Positions 51,947 through 60,569 of a stretch of 64,000 nt of DNA are shown piece after piece. The DNA is from Micromonospora zamorensis. GTDB lineage: Bacteria; Actinomycetota; Actinomycetes; Mycobacteriales; Micromonosporaceae. Position 1 is the stretch's first letter, and every line of letters begins with the position of its first letter. The position numbers were made by a program, and so were the translations under genes. The stretch is from contig NZ_LT607755.1 of the NCBI RefSeq assembly GCF_900090275.1, positions 3,782,001-3,846,000 on the forward strand. Direction: 5' to 3'. The notes beneath the pieces were generated by a model that saw only the letters and a program-made list of their open reading frames with translations, made no database searches and was not told the origin of the DNA.

Positions 51947-53109
51947 AGCACAAGCCACGTGTTCCCACCCCGGAGGACTTTCCGGCGCCGTCACACTCGC
52001 CACTGGTCGCCGCCCGCCTCGGCCTCTGGCTCGGGGTGGCGTTCGGGCTGTGTTTCGTCACCGGACTGCTCAGCCACTACATCCAGCACCCGCCGGGCTG
52101 GTTCACCTGGCCGACCCGACCGGTCAACCTCTACCGGGTCACCCAGGGCGTCCACGTGCTCTCCGGGATCGCGGCGATCCCGTTGCTGCTCGGCAAACTG
52201 TGGAGCGTCTACCCCCGGCTGTTCGTCCGCCCGCCCCTGCGCCAGCCGATCCGGTTGTCCGCGCACGTCCTCGAACGGATCTCCGTCCTGGTCCTGGTCT
52301 GCGCCGCGTTCTTCGAACTGGTCACGGGCCTGTTCAACGTGGCGCAGTCGTACCCGTGGGGATTCTTCTTTCCGACGGCGCACTACGCGGTCGCCTGGCT
52401 GGTGGTGGGCGCGTTGCTGCTGCACATCGCAGTGAAGCTCCCGGTCGCCAGCGCGGCGCTGCGAACGCCACTGCGGCGGGAGGAGGTGGGTGAGGCTGCG
52501 TCCACCGGGCGCGACGATCGAGACTCGTCCGGACGGCGGGCGTTCCTGCGCACCTCGGCAGGCGTCGCTGGCGTCGCCGTGCTGGCCACCGCCGGGGTCA
52601 CAGTGCCGTGGCTGCGTCGGGTGTCCCCGCTGGCCTGGCGGTCCGCGTCCGGACCGCAGGGCGTGCCGATCAACCGTACGGCGGCGGCAGCCCGCATCGT
52701 CGTTCCACCGGACTGGCGGCTGGAGATCGTCTGGCCGGGCGGCCGGGGCACCCTGTCCCTGGCCGAGCTGACCGCCCTGCCACAACGCACCGCGGCACTG
52801 CCGATCGCCTGTGTCGAGGGCTGGAGCGTCTCCGCAAACTGGACCGGCGTGCCCGTCGTCCAGCTGCTCCGACGGGCCGGGGCGCCGACCGGCCGACCGG
52901 TTCGGGTCTCCTCGCTGGAGACCGACGGCCTCTACGCGGCAAGCACGCTCCCGGCGGCCCATGCCGGCGACCCGCTGACCCTGCTCGCACTGCGGATCAA
53001 CGGCGAAGAGCTGTCCGCCGACCACGGACACCCCTGCCGTCTCATCGCTCCGAGTCGGCCGGGCGTCCTCCAGACCAAGTGGGTGGCCCGGCTGGAGGTG
53101 CTGCGGTGA
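51943..53109 (+). CDS. Membrane-anchored molybdopterin-dependent oxidoreductase (sulfite oxidase/MsrP type)
   Basis: 388 residues, ATGA-coupled. The N-terminal 160 residues hold four membrane helices with His residues suited to b-type haem (GVHVLSG, AHVLER, TAHYAVAW, LLLHIAVK), like a YedZ/cytochrome-b561 part. A basic RRAFLRTSAGVAG segment with a fifth hydrophobic stretch follows (about 200-220), then a sulfite-oxidase-fold domain with the Mo-ligand C290 in PIACVEGWSVSANWTGV and ending HPCRLIAPSRPGVLQTKWVARLEV. Electrons would pass between quinone, haem and the molybdenum site outside the membrane. The substrate is unknown; MsrP relatives repair oxidised Met. Confidence 0.88.
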   Translation: MKHKPRVPTPEDFPAPSHSPLVAARLGLWLGVAFGLCFVTGLLSHYIQHPPGWFTWPTRPVNLYRVTQGVHVLSGIAAIPLLLGKLWSVYPRLFVRPPLRQPIRLSAHVLERISVLVLVCAAFFELVTGLFNVAQSYPWGFFFPTAHYAVAWLVVGALLLHIAVKLPVASAALRTPLRREEVGEAASTGRDDRDSSGRRAFLRTSAGVAGVAVLATAGVTVPWLRRVSPLAWRSASGPQGVPINRTAAAARIVVPPDWRLEIVWPGGRGTLSLAELTALPQRTAALPIACVEGWSVSANWTGVPVVQLLRRAGAPTGRPVRVSSLETDGLYAASTLPAAHAGDPLTLLALRINGEELSADHGHPCRLIAPSRPGVLQTKWVARLEVLR

Positions 53110-53528
53110 GAGACGTCCGCCTGCTGCTGGCCGCACTCGGTGCCGCGGCGGCGGCGTACGGCGGTTGGCTGCTCCTCCCCCAGCTCGGCACCACAGTGCC
53201 CTGGCTGATCGGCGGCCCGGTGCTGCACGACCTCCTGGTGGCACCGCTGGTCGGGCTGGTCGGGCTGGCGCTGGGCCGGCTGGTGACAGACCGGCTAAGC
53301 CGGGCCTGGATCAGCGCGGGCCTGCTGGCCAGCGCCACATTGCTGCTGATCGCGGTGCCACTGCTGTGGCGACCGCCCTCGGCACCTCCGAACCCGGGCC
53401 TGCCGGACCGCGACCATCCGCTGGGCCTCGCTGCCGGGCTGGCCGTCATCTGGGCCGTCACCGCTGCCGCTCTGGTGGTCGGCACGGTCAGCCGCCGCGT
53501 CAGGGACCGACGAGCCGACCGTCAGTGA
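53106..53528 (+). CDS. Small integral membrane protein, hypothetical
   Basis: 140 residues, GTGA overlap with the oxidoreductase gene. Four hydrophobic helices (about 5-22, 36-54, 68-86, 112-132), no polar motif, C-terminal Arg-rich tail. It resembles small membrane partners encoded next to membrane-bound oxidoreductases. It may be a subunit of the preceding enzyme. No known family recognised. Confidence 0.75.
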   Translation: MRDVRLLLAALGAAAAAYGGWLLLPQLGTTVPWLIGGPVLHDLLVAPLVGLVGLALGRLVTDRLSRAWISAGLLASATLLLIAVPLLWRPPSAPPNPGLPDRDHPLGLAAGLAVIWAVTAAALVVGTVSRRVRDRRADRQ

Positions 53529-53582
53529 GTGGGTCCCACACGCGCTTCCTTCCACTCCGCTCCGCTCCGAGGAGGAGTTCGC

Positions 53583-54446
53583 ATGTCAGGACAAGTCCCC
53601 ACTACCGACCGACCACCGATCGGCGTGATCGGCGGATCCGGTTTCTACGAGTTCCTCGACGACGTCGCCGACCTCACCGTCGACACCCCGTACGGACCGC
53701 CAAGCGACGGCCTGTCCATCGGGAGACTCGCCGGGCGCCCGGTGGCGTTCCTGCCTCGCCACGGGCGGCGTCACACCCTTGCGCCGCACCGCATCAACTA
53801 CCGGGCCAACCTGTGGGCGCTGCGAGCGGTCGGTGTCCGCCAGGTGCTCGCAGCGGGCGCCGTGGGCGGCCTGCGACCGGATCTGGGCCCCGGGACCCTT
53901 GTCGTGCCGGACCAACTGGTCGACCGGACCAGCGGCCGCGAGCAGACCTACCACGACGGAACGCCCGGCGCCGACGGGCAGCTGCCCGGGGTGGTCCATG
54001 CTCCGTTCGCCGACCCCTACTGTCCGGTCGGACGCGCCACGGTCCTCGACGCCGGCCGCTCCGCCGGCTGGCAGCCGGTCGACGGCGGCACCATGGTCGT
54101 CATCGAGGGGCCCCGGTTCTCCACCCGCGCCGAGTCACGCTGGTATGGCCGAGAGGGCTGGTCGGTCGTCGGCATGACCGGCCACCCCGAAGCGGTTCTG
54201 GCACGCGAACTGGCACTGTGTTACACCGCGCTGTCGCTGGTGACCGACCTCGACTCGGGCGTCGAGGTCGGTCACGGTGTGACCCAGCAGGAGGTGTTCG
54301 CGGTCTTCGCACGAAACGTCGATCGCCTGCGCGGGCTGCTCAGCGAGGCGGTGACGACGTTGCCGGAGGGCCAGGACGACTGCCCCTGCGACTGGAGCCC
54401 GGCGGGCACGGAGAACGGCACCACCGATGACGCTCGGCATGACTAG
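53583..54446 (+). CDS. mtnP: S-methyl-5'-thioadenosine phosphorylase family (PNP/UDP type)
   Basis: 287 residues, AGGAGGAG ribosome-binding site 6 bases before the ATG. MTAP/PNP signatures: IGVIGGSGFYEFL, FLPRHGRRHTLAPHRINYRANLWAL (phosphate and ribose contacts), VVPDQLVDRTSGRE, VVIEGPRFSTRAESRWY and GMTGHPEAVLARELALCY. The motif GMTGHPEA has Gly-His where some PNPs have Asn, typical for MTA-type enzymes. It cleaves methylthioadenosine or a related nucleoside with phosphate. The C-terminal tail contains CPC. Symbol given by family; guanosine or inosine specificity cannot be excluded. Confidence 0.87.
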   Translation: MSGQVPTTDRPPIGVIGGSGFYEFLDDVADLTVDTPYGPPSDGLSIGRLAGRPVAFLPRHGRRHTLAPHRINYRANLWALRAVGVRQVLAAGAVGGLRPDLGPGTLVVPDQLVDRTSGREQTYHDGTPGADGQLPGVVHAPFADPYCPVGRATVLDAGRSAGWQPVDGGTMVVIEGPRFSTRAESRWYGREGWSVVGMTGHPEAVLARELALCYTALSLVTDLDSGVEVGHGVTQQEVFAVFARNVDRLRGLLSEAVTTLPEGQDDCPCDWSPAGTENGTTDDARHD

Positions 54447-54455
54447 TGTTTCGGT

Positions 54456-55319
54456 ATGGCACAACGACTCGTCAGCGTGTGGCAACCGTTCTTCCTCGTC
54501 AGCGAAAGTCGGGGTGCGGCCATCGATGCCGCGACCGAGCTGGAGGAGCTCGGCTATGCACGGCTCTGGTTCTCGGGCGGTTTCGGGGAGAACGTCGCTC
54601 CCCGCTTCCGGGAGATCCTGGACGGGACCACCCGCATCGGGGTCGCGTCGGGGATCGTGAGCATCTGGCACTCGTCGCCCCCCGAGGTGGCGGCATTCGC
54701 CCTGGACGCGGAGCGGGCCCATCCCGGCCGGTTCCTGCTCGGCCTCGGTGCCAGTCACGCTGTGCTGCTGGAAGGCAGCGGCACCGCCTACCGCAAGCCG
54801 TACTCGAAGATGGTGGATTACCTCGACGGTCTTGACGCTGCCGGGCTCCCTCCGGAGCGGCGGATCCTGGCCGCACTCGGCCCGCGGATGCTCGAGCTGT
54901 CCCGCGACCGTTCAGCCGGGGCGCACCCGTACTTCGTCCCTGCCGAACACACCGCAGAGGCCCGCGCGGCACTCGGGCCAGACCGGCTGCTCGCTCCCGA
55001 GGTCGCGGTGGTCCTCGACGCAGACCCCACCACCGCGCGCGCCACGGCCCGGCAGTACACGAGCGGATATCTCGCCCTGCCGAACTACACCAACAACCTG
55101 CGGCGGTTCGGCTGGACCGACGAGGACTTCGCCGGCGGCGGCAGCGACCGCCTCGTCGACACCCTGATCCCCTGGGGCACAGCCGAGCAGGTCGCGGCCG
55201 GGCTGGAAAAGCACTACCAGGCCGGCGCGGACGAGGTGGCGGTCCAGGTGCTCAACGGCGGTGACGCCACGGCGTTCCCCGCCGACGCGTTCCGCGCTCT
55301 CGCCGCGATCCTGATCTGA
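54456..55319 (+). CDS. LLM-class F420-dependent oxidoreductase (TIGR03620-like)
   Basis: 287 residues, 9 bp after the MTA phosphorylase gene and with little room for a ribosome-binding site, so possibly leaderless from a TAGTGT -10-like box at 54445-54450. A bacterial-luciferase-like TIM barrel is visible from ELEELGYARLWFSGGF, VASGIVSIWHSSPPEVA, HPGRFLLGLGASHAVL and the SG-type cofactor segment GLPPERRILAALGPRMLEL. Such enzymes use F420 or FMN for hydride transfer; the substrate is unknown. The family assignment to TIGR03620 comes from overall pattern memory. Confidence 0.85.
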   Translation: MAQRLVSVWQPFFLVSESRGAAIDAATELEELGYARLWFSGGFGENVAPRFREILDGTTRIGVASGIVSIWHSSPPEVAAFALDAERAHPGRFLLGLGASHAVLLEGSGTAYRKPYSKMVDYLDGLDAAGLPPERRILAALGPRMLELSRDRSAGAHPYFVPAEHTAEARAALGPDRLLAPEVAVVLDADPTTARATARQYTSGYLALPNYTNNLRRFGWTDEDFAGGGSDRLVDTLIPWGTAEQVAAGLEKHYQAGADEVAVQVLNGGDATAFPADAFRALAAILI

Positions 55320-55358
55320 CCTTCCACAGAAGGCCCGCGTCCGGTGTGAGGTGATGGG

Positions 55359-55796
55359 GTGGTGACAGCAGAGGCAGCAGGAGCCTTCCGCCGGACGGCG
55401 CTCGAGCGAGCAGATCAGCAGGTCGCCTGGGCCCGGGCTGACCAGGCCTTCTTCGCTGCCGGAGCGTGTCACATCCTCGCCTGGGCCTGTCGAGACGCAT
55501 ACCCGGCCCGGTCGATCGACGTGGCGGCGGTGCGTCTGGCGGGCGACACGCAGATCTTCCACGCCTACGCGAGCTGGAATGGTTGGGCGTTCGACCATTC
55601 GGGGTGGAATCCGGAGCCGCAACTGTTGGCCGTCAACGCCGACTTCGAGGGCCATCCGCTGGAGCGCGTCGGGATCACTGTCGATCTCGCTGAATTCTGT
55701 GCGGAGCACCACCACCGGATGCCGGACCAGTTCTGGCGCGACCCAGTGCCCCGTGCTCGCCGGTATGTTGGCCGGTTCACCCCGCCCTGGGCGTAG
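55359..55796 (+). CDS. Hypothetical protein
   Basis: 145 residues starting with GTG 55359 (a second in-frame GTG at 55362). It contains QAFFAAGACHILAWACRDAYP and a Trp/His-rich middle (YASWNGWAFDHSGWNP), then HHHRMPDQFW near the end. No signal peptide or membrane segment. Proteins of this general composition are common in Streptomyces and relatives but I do not recognise a function. Confidence 0.7.
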   Translation: MVTAEAAGAFRRTALERADQQVAWARADQAFFAAGACHILAWACRDAYPARSIDVAAVRLAGDTQIFHAYASWNGWAFDHSGWNPEPQLLAVNADFEGHPLERVGITVDLAEFCAEHHHRMPDQFWRDPVPRARRYVGRFTPPWA

Positions 55797-55931
55797 CGCC
55801 AGTCGGAACCAGGCCGAACCACTCGGAGTGCTCGGAGAAGGTGAGTTCCTTCAGCGCCTGCCGCATGCGGCCATTCCAGGTAAGGACGGCCGGCCGCAGA
55901 GGCAAGATCACCACTCATTCGATAGGCACCC

Positions 55932-55937
55932 TAGGAT
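55932..55937 (+). promoter_or_regulatory. -10 element of a leaderless promoter
   Basis: TAGGAT lies 8 bases before the ATG at 55946, leaving no space for a ribosome-binding site. The expected transcription start coincides with the A of the ATG, so translation of the flavoprotein gene is probably leaderless. Confidence 0.5.
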
Positions 55938-55945
55938 CGGGCGGT

Positions 55946-56605
55946 ATGACGTCAGCCCCTGCCGCCACAGCCTTCGACTCGCTGCGCCTCGACGCCGTAC
56001 CCGACCAGGAGGCGCTTCGCCGGGTCTACGAACTCCCCAGTGACGCGGCCGTGCGAAAGCAGATGACCGAACTCACCGAGCAGACCCGGCGGCTGATCGC
56101 CTGCTCGTCGCTGGTCCTGGTGGCCAGCGTGGACGCCGAGGGCAACTGCGACGTCACCCCGCGCGGCGGCCCCGCCGGGTTCGTCGCCGTCCTGGACGCA
56201 CGGACGGTGGCGATACCGGACGCCACCGGCAACAAACGTCTGGACACCCTGCAGAACATCATCGCCACCGGGCGGGCCGGGCTGATGTTCGTCATCCCCG
56301 GCCGCACCACGACGCTCAGGGTGAACGGCCGGGCCTGCGTCTCCACCCGCCCGGAGCTGCTGTCGCAGCTGACCGCCGTGGGCAAGCCACCGGCCAGCGC
56401 GCTGGTGCTGGGGATCGAGGAGGTCTACCCGCACTGTCCCAAGGCGCTGCTACGCAGCGGGGCCTGGAAGCCGGAGCAGTGGCTGCCGGCGGACGCCCAG
56501 CCGACCTCGGCCGAGGTGACGCTGGCCCAACTGCGGATGCCGGAGCTAACCATCGCCGACATCGAGAAGACGGAGGCGGACTCGCTGAAGTACCGGTACG
56601 AGTGA
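55946..56605 (+). CDS. PPOX-class FMN-binding flavoprotein (MSMEG_1061-like)
   Basis: 219 residues. A split-barrel pyridoxamine-5'-phosphate-oxidase-like fold is indicated by SSLVLVASVDAEGNCDVTPRGGPAGFVAV, DATGNKRLDTLQNIIATGRAGLMFVIPG and LRVNGRACVST. The residues RGG and GNKRLDT match the FMN-binding positions of the MSMEG_1061 subfamily. The C-terminal part CPKALLRSGAWKPEQW is also typical of that group. Its activity is unknown; split-barrel proteins use FMN or F420. ATG 55946 was chosen because it sits right after the -10 box. Confidence 0.88.
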   Translation: MTSAPAATAFDSLRLDAVPDQEALRRVYELPSDAAVRKQMTELTEQTRRLIACSSLVLVASVDAEGNCDVTPRGGPAGFVAVLDARTVAIPDATGNKRLDTLQNIIATGRAGLMFVIPGRTTTLRVNGRACVSTRPELLSQLTAVGKPPASALVLGIEEVYPHCPKALLRSGAWKPEQWLPADAQPTSAEVTLAQLRMPELTIADIEKTEADSLKYRYE

Positions 56606-56672
56606 CGGGACAAGCGCCTCAGGCCGATTGTGTGTCACCGTTCGCAGACTTCTTCGCGTACCCGCTCATCGG

Positions 56673-57254
56673 TCAGCGGCGCACCCGGTAGCGCAGGTGG
56701 AGCACCCGGTTGCCCGGAATCACCGCGTCAGGTTCCTCCAACAGGTGCTGCGCGTCGACCGACCCGAAGTAGCGCTTGCCGGACCCGAACACGACGGGTA
56801 CGACGTCCATGCGCACCTCGTCGACCAGGCCCGCGGCAAGCACCTGTCCGCCGACGTCGCCGGCGGCGACCTCGACGATGCGGTCACCCGCAAGCTCCTG
56901 CGCCCTAGCCACGGCTGCCTCGACGCCGTCGACGAAGTGAAACGGCGCCTCGGGGTCCCAGCCCTCGGGCTGCGGCCGGTGCGTCACGACGACCACGTGG
57001 TCGATCCCGCTCGGAGGCTTCCCGTCCCAGCCGTCCGTCATGTCGAAGACGTGGCGGCCGGCGATCGTCGCCCCGATCTGGTCCCAGTAGGACCGGGTGT
57101 AGTCGTAGGACGCCTGTGACACCTTCAACGCGCCGCTCTCGTCCAACGGCACGTCACCGCTGAGCAACCAGTCGAACAGCGGTCCGGGTTGGTCGTTGTC
57201 GTCGGCGATGAAGCCGTCCACCGACACTGAGCTGTACATGACCACTTTGCCCAT
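56673..57254 (-). CDS. Dihydrofolate reductase / RibD C-terminal-type reductase
   Basis: 193 residues from ATG 57254, with GAGGAG six bases upstream. RibD_C fold: VVMYSSVSVDGFIADDNDQPG at the N-terminus, AGRHVFDMTDGW, VVVTHRP, IVEVAAGDVGGQVLAAGLVDEVRMDVVPVVFGSGKRYFG (the NADPH-binding GG and the LVDE helix). Members reduce unknown heterocycles with NADPH. The gene follows an AraC regulator on the same strand with a 65-bp gap. Confidence 0.9.
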   Translation of the reverse strand: MGKVVMYSSVSVDGFIADDNDQPGPLFDWLLSGDVPLDESGALKVSQASYDYTRSYWDQIGATIAGRHVFDMTDGWDGKPPSGIDHVVVVTHRPQPEGWDPEAPFHFVDGVEAAVARAQELAGDRIVEVAAGDVGGQVLAAGLVDEVRMDVVPVVFGSGKRYFGSVDAQHLLEEPDAVIPGNRVLHLRYRVRR

Positions 57255-57319
57255 GGGCGCTCCTCTGATTGGGGATGCCCTCAGGTTAGAGTCTCGTGAG
57301 CTGCCGTTCTTGTAAGAAA

Positions 57320-58165
57320 TCAATCGGCCGGTAGCGGCCAGCCGTCCAGCACGTGGCCGGGATGTTCGCGCAGGAACCGTCGCCGGACTTCGACGTACCG
57401 TGTCGGTGTGAGCCCGGTGAACGCCCGGAACTCGTGGCCGAAGTGGGCCTGGTCGAAGTAGCCCGCCCTACTGGCGAGGTCGGCCCAGTCGATCGGTTCG
57501 GCGGGGTTGATCGAGAGCACGGTGGCGGTGAAGCGGTAGGTGCGGGCCAGCCGCTTCGGCGTGACGCCGATGAGTTCCTTGAACCGCTGTGCCAGGTGAG
57601 TGCTGCTGACACCGGCTGAAACCCTCAGGTCGTCGATAGCCACCGCCCCGCTGGTCGCCGCGATCACGCTGCTCGTGTGGCGGACCAGCCCCAGGCCGGC
57701 CGCGTCGCCCAGCCGTCGCATCAGCTCCTGCTCCAACAGCGTCAGCATCTCGTGAGGTCCGTCCGCCGCGTTCAGCCGGTCTCGCAGCTCAGCAATGGCC
57801 GGCCGGCCCCACACCTGCTCCACCGTCACCGGCCGGTCACACAGCTCGGCCGCGGGCATCGGCAGGAACAGCGCCAGCCCCCAGGGCTTGAAGTGCACGC
57901 CGACGGACCGGGTCACCGACGGATAGCTGAACTCGAAGGCGCGGGTGGGCATGGTGACCACGCAGCCGTCGGCGTACTCGGCCGTCTCGATGTCGGTGCC
58001 GGCACGGATGCGGAACGGCGCCCCGAGGTTGACGATGAGGAACGCCGCCGGACTTGCCGGCAGCGTCAGCCGGGCGTACGGCGACGCACCCTCCAGGTAG
58101 TAGAGGTCGTCGATCAGCCCGTCCAGCGGCGGTCGCGGCACTCGGGACACGTACTCCACGCGCAC
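57320..58165 (-). CDS. AraC-family transcriptional regulator
   Basis: 281 residues from GTG 58165. The N-terminal ligand-like region includes SYPSVTRSVGVHFKPWGLALFL, typical of the DUF6597 type AraC proteins. The C-terminal pair of HTH motifs has AIDDLRVSAGVSSTHLAQRFKELIGVTPKRLARTYRF and DWADLASRAGYFDQAHFGHEFRAFTGLTPTRYV, the latter a strong AraC signature. It may control the downstream RibD-type reductase. The inducer is unknown. Confidence 0.93.
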   Translation of the reverse strand: MRVEYVSRVPRPPLDGLIDDLYYLEGASPYARLTLPASPAAFLIVNLGAPFRIRAGTDIETAEYADGCVVTMPTRAFEFSYPSVTRSVGVHFKPWGLALFLPMPAAELCDRPVTVEQVWGRPAIAELRDRLNAADGPHEMLTLLEQELMRRLGDAAGLGLVRHTSSVIAATSGAVAIDDLRVSAGVSSTHLAQRFKELIGVTPKRLARTYRFTATVLSINPAEPIDWADLASRAGYFDQAHFGHEFRAFTGLTPTRYVEVRRRFLREHPGHVLDGWPLPAD

Positions 58166-58208
58166 AGCATCGCCGACGCGGCGCCGGCCGCAACATTGAC
58201 TGGCCGGT

Positions 58209-58904
58209 CTACGAGTCGTCTCGGCCCTGCCAGGTCGTCACACAAGCCTCGTTACCCTCGATATCGGCGAGAACCCAGAAGGCGGGAGCATCGGACGCGG
58301 ACACAAGTCGGCCACCGGCCGTCAGCGCGGCTTCGATCCGCCGTGGTGCCTCGTCGTGCGGGACGCAGATGTCGAAGTGGATGCGATTCCGGTCCGGGCG
58401 TGGCTGGTCCATCTGCTGAAACCAGATCGTCGGACTCTGCCCGACCGGGTCGACGATCGGATCCTTGGGACCGTCGGCTCCCGGCTCGTCCGTGTAGCCC
58501 AGCACGGCCTTCCAGAACGGCCGGACCGCTGCGATGTCGAGCGCGTCGACAGCGATCTCCACGAGCTGAACCGACCGCGGCGCTCCCGTACCAATGTCCG
58601 GCTCCGTCCGTAGCCCGACGGTCCGCATGGCGGCGGAAATCCGATGCGCAAGGTCGATATCGCAAGCGGTGAGCGCCGCCTGATCCATCGTCTGAAGGGT
58701 CAAGACGACCCGGTCTGGCCGGATGTCAGCGAGTAGGTGCCCATCGGCGTCGCTGCCGCACGCCGCCACCACGCGCGCCGCCACGTCGGCTGCCTGGACC
58801 AATGAGTCGACGGGGACCGACGTGCACAACGCGCCCAGCAGATAACGCCATCCCTGGTCGCTGATCGCGTCCGAGGCCGCCCGCCGACTCAGTGTCTGTT
58901 CCAT
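58209..58904 (-). CDS. Fusion of pterin-carbinolamine-dehydratase-like and VOC (glyoxalase) domains
   Basis: 231 residues. The first ~100 residues have the size and strand pattern of a PCD/DCoH domain (a Trp-containing start, DRVVLTLQTMDQAALTACDIDLAHRISAAM), but the usual catalytic His triad is not obvious. The second half (105-231) is a VOC/Glyoxalase_6 domain: VEIAVDALDIAAVRPFWKAVLGY, WFQQMD, RIHFDICVPHDEAPRRIEAAL and VLADIEGNEACV, with the metal-ligand His/Glu positions present. Such fusions are seen in actinomycetes as putative dioxygenase or resistance-type proteins. The function is unknown. Confidence 0.82.
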   Translation of the reverse strand: MEQTLSRRAASDAISDQGWRYLLGALCTSVPVDSLVQAADVAARVVAACGSDADGHLLADIRPDRVVLTLQTMDQAALTACDIDLAHRISAAMRTVGLRTEPDIGTGAPRSVQLVEIAVDALDIAAVRPFWKAVLGYTDEPGADGPKDPIVDPVGQSPTIWFQQMDQPRPDRNRIHFDICVPHDEAPRRIEAALTAGGRLVSASDAPAFWVLADIEGNEACVTTWQGRDDS

Positions 58905-59017
58905 TCAGGCATCCTCACATGTGCCCGTAGTGACTTCCGCCCGCTGGCAATCGCGGCCTGGTCGGCGAGGATCCGCACCATCGCCACGGTCCGCATCACC
59001 TCACGCCGAGTCGAACC

Positions 59018-60535
59018 TCAGACGGCCGTTCGCGACCACTGCTGGTTGGTGCCGGTGTTGCACGAATACTGCTTCAGGACCACGCCGTCAGCGGTCGACA
59101 AAGCCGGTACGTCCACGCATTTGCCGCTGTGGCGGGCGCGGAGCTGGAAGTAGCCACCGTTGGTCACCATCTGGAACTGCTGGTTGGTGCCGGTGCCGCA
59201 GGTGTACTGGACGAGTTCGGCACCGTCGGCGGTGGAAGCGCTCACCACGTCGAGGCACTTTCCGCTGTGCCGGCTGACGATGCGCCAGTAGCCGCTGCCG
59301 GCGTCCTGGAACTGCCACTGCTGCCACGCATTGCCGCCGTAGGTGTACTGGCCGACGCGCGCACCGTTGTCGGTGTTCGGTGACTGGACGTCCATGGCCT
59401 TGCCGCTGTGCCGCGCGGTGATCCGGTAGAACGTGCCCGTCGCCGGCGGAGGCGTCGTGGGGCCTCCCCCGATGGTGTCGCCCCACGCGTACCGGATCTG
59501 GTCAGCGCCGGAGGTGTTGCGGACCGTCAGGTTGAGGTCGGTGCCGCTGCCGCTGAGGGAGAACATCGAGTACCAGTCGTAACCGATGCTGCCCGGTTTG
59601 CCACCGAGGGCGGGCCAGTAGGTGCCGCCCATCTGGTTGTCGCGCATGACCTGGGCCATGGCGCGGATGTATCGCACGAAGTTGTCCGTGCTGTTGGCGT
59701 CGGCGTAGTTGCGGCCGTCGTTCATGGGCGCGCCGAACTCGGTCGCGACCGCCCGTGAGGCGCAGTTGCCGAGACGGGTCTGCATGTGGCTTCGGAAGGC
59801 GTCGTAGGTCATCGCGCCGTAGAAGAAGGCGTAGTGGTGGAAGGACAGCAGCGTCGCGTTGAAGCGGCTGTCGTTGCAGATGTCCCGCAGGTCCTGGCTG
59901 AAGCCGGTGCCGCCGATGAGCACCCGACCAGGCACGGCCGAGTAGTGGTAGCTGAGCCAGTTGGCCGCAACCGTGCGCCACTCCGCCGAACTGTAACCGT
60001 GCGGCTCGTTCATCGGCTCGAAGTAGACGTTGGTGTTCGAGCCGTACGTGTTGGTCACCGTCGACCACATCGCGTTCCAGGCCGCGAGGTTGGTGATCCT
60101 GCCGCCGGAGGCGGCGCCGTCCTCCCAGTAGGCCAGGATGACCTTGAATCCGCGGGCGGTGGCGGCGTCGATGGCGCCTCGGTAGGCGTCCCACCACGCC
60201 GTCCCCACCGTGTGGGTGTTGATGGGCAGCCGGACGGTGTTGACCCCCATGGTGGAGGCCATGTCGTCGTAGAGGGCATTGGCCTTGGCCCGCACTGTCG
60301 CGTTGCTGTCGGACGAGCTCAGTCCCTGTACGACGAGCGGGCCGGTGCTGAAGTTGTCACCCAGCACGGCCCAGTTCATGCCGCGGAACTGGTTGGTGGC
60401 CGCAGTGGCCGGCGACGACGTGACGACGACGACGCCGACCATCGCTGTCATCGCGGCCGCCAGGGCGATCAGTATCCGACGCATCGACCGGATACCCCGC
60501 GATACGTGCTCCAGGGGCAAGCTGGTGTGTGTCAT
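59018..60535 (-). CDS. Secreted GH5-family glycosidase with C-terminal ricin-type lectin (CBM13)
   Basis: 505 residues; ATG 60484 (residue 18) is an alternative start that begins the signal peptide directly (MRRILIALAAAMTAMVGVVVV). The catalytic TIM barrel (about 45-345) has FRGMNWAVLGDNF, the acid/base Glu in YFEPMNEPHG, HHYAFF and the nucleophile Glu in VATEFGAPM. A Pro/Thr linker precedes a three-repeat ricin-B lectin (375-505) with SGK-x-MDV/CLDV and QQW repeats. The GDNF...GPLV pattern recalls the GH5 subgroup active on arabino- or galactofuranosides, but I hold that loosely. Third gene of the LacI-controlled glycosidase operon. Confidence 0.87.
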   Translation of the reverse strand: MTHTSLPLEHVSRGIRSMRRILIALAAAMTAMVGVVVVTSSPATAATNQFRGMNWAVLGDNFSTGPLVVQGLSSSDSNATVRAKANALYDDMASTMGVNTVRLPINTHTVGTAWWDAYRGAIDAATARGFKVILAYWEDGAASGGRITNLAAWNAMWSTVTNTYGSNTNVYFEPMNEPHGYSSAEWRTVAANWLSYHYSAVPGRVLIGGTGFSQDLRDICNDSRFNATLLSFHHYAFFYGAMTYDAFRSHMQTRLGNCASRAVATEFGAPMNDGRNYADANSTDNFVRYIRAMAQVMRDNQMGGTYWPALGGKPGSIGYDWYSMFSLSGSGTDLNLTVRNTSGADQIRYAWGDTIGGGPTTPPPATGTFYRITARHSGKAMDVQSPNTDNGARVGQYTYGGNAWQQWQFQDAGSGYWRIVSRHSGKCLDVVSASTADGAELVQYTCGTGTNQQFQMVTNGGYFQLRARHSGKCVDVPALSTADGVVLKQYSCNTGTNQQWSRTAV

Positions 60536-60569
60536 GACCTGTCCAATCGGTGTGGCCCGCAGTCGGGGT

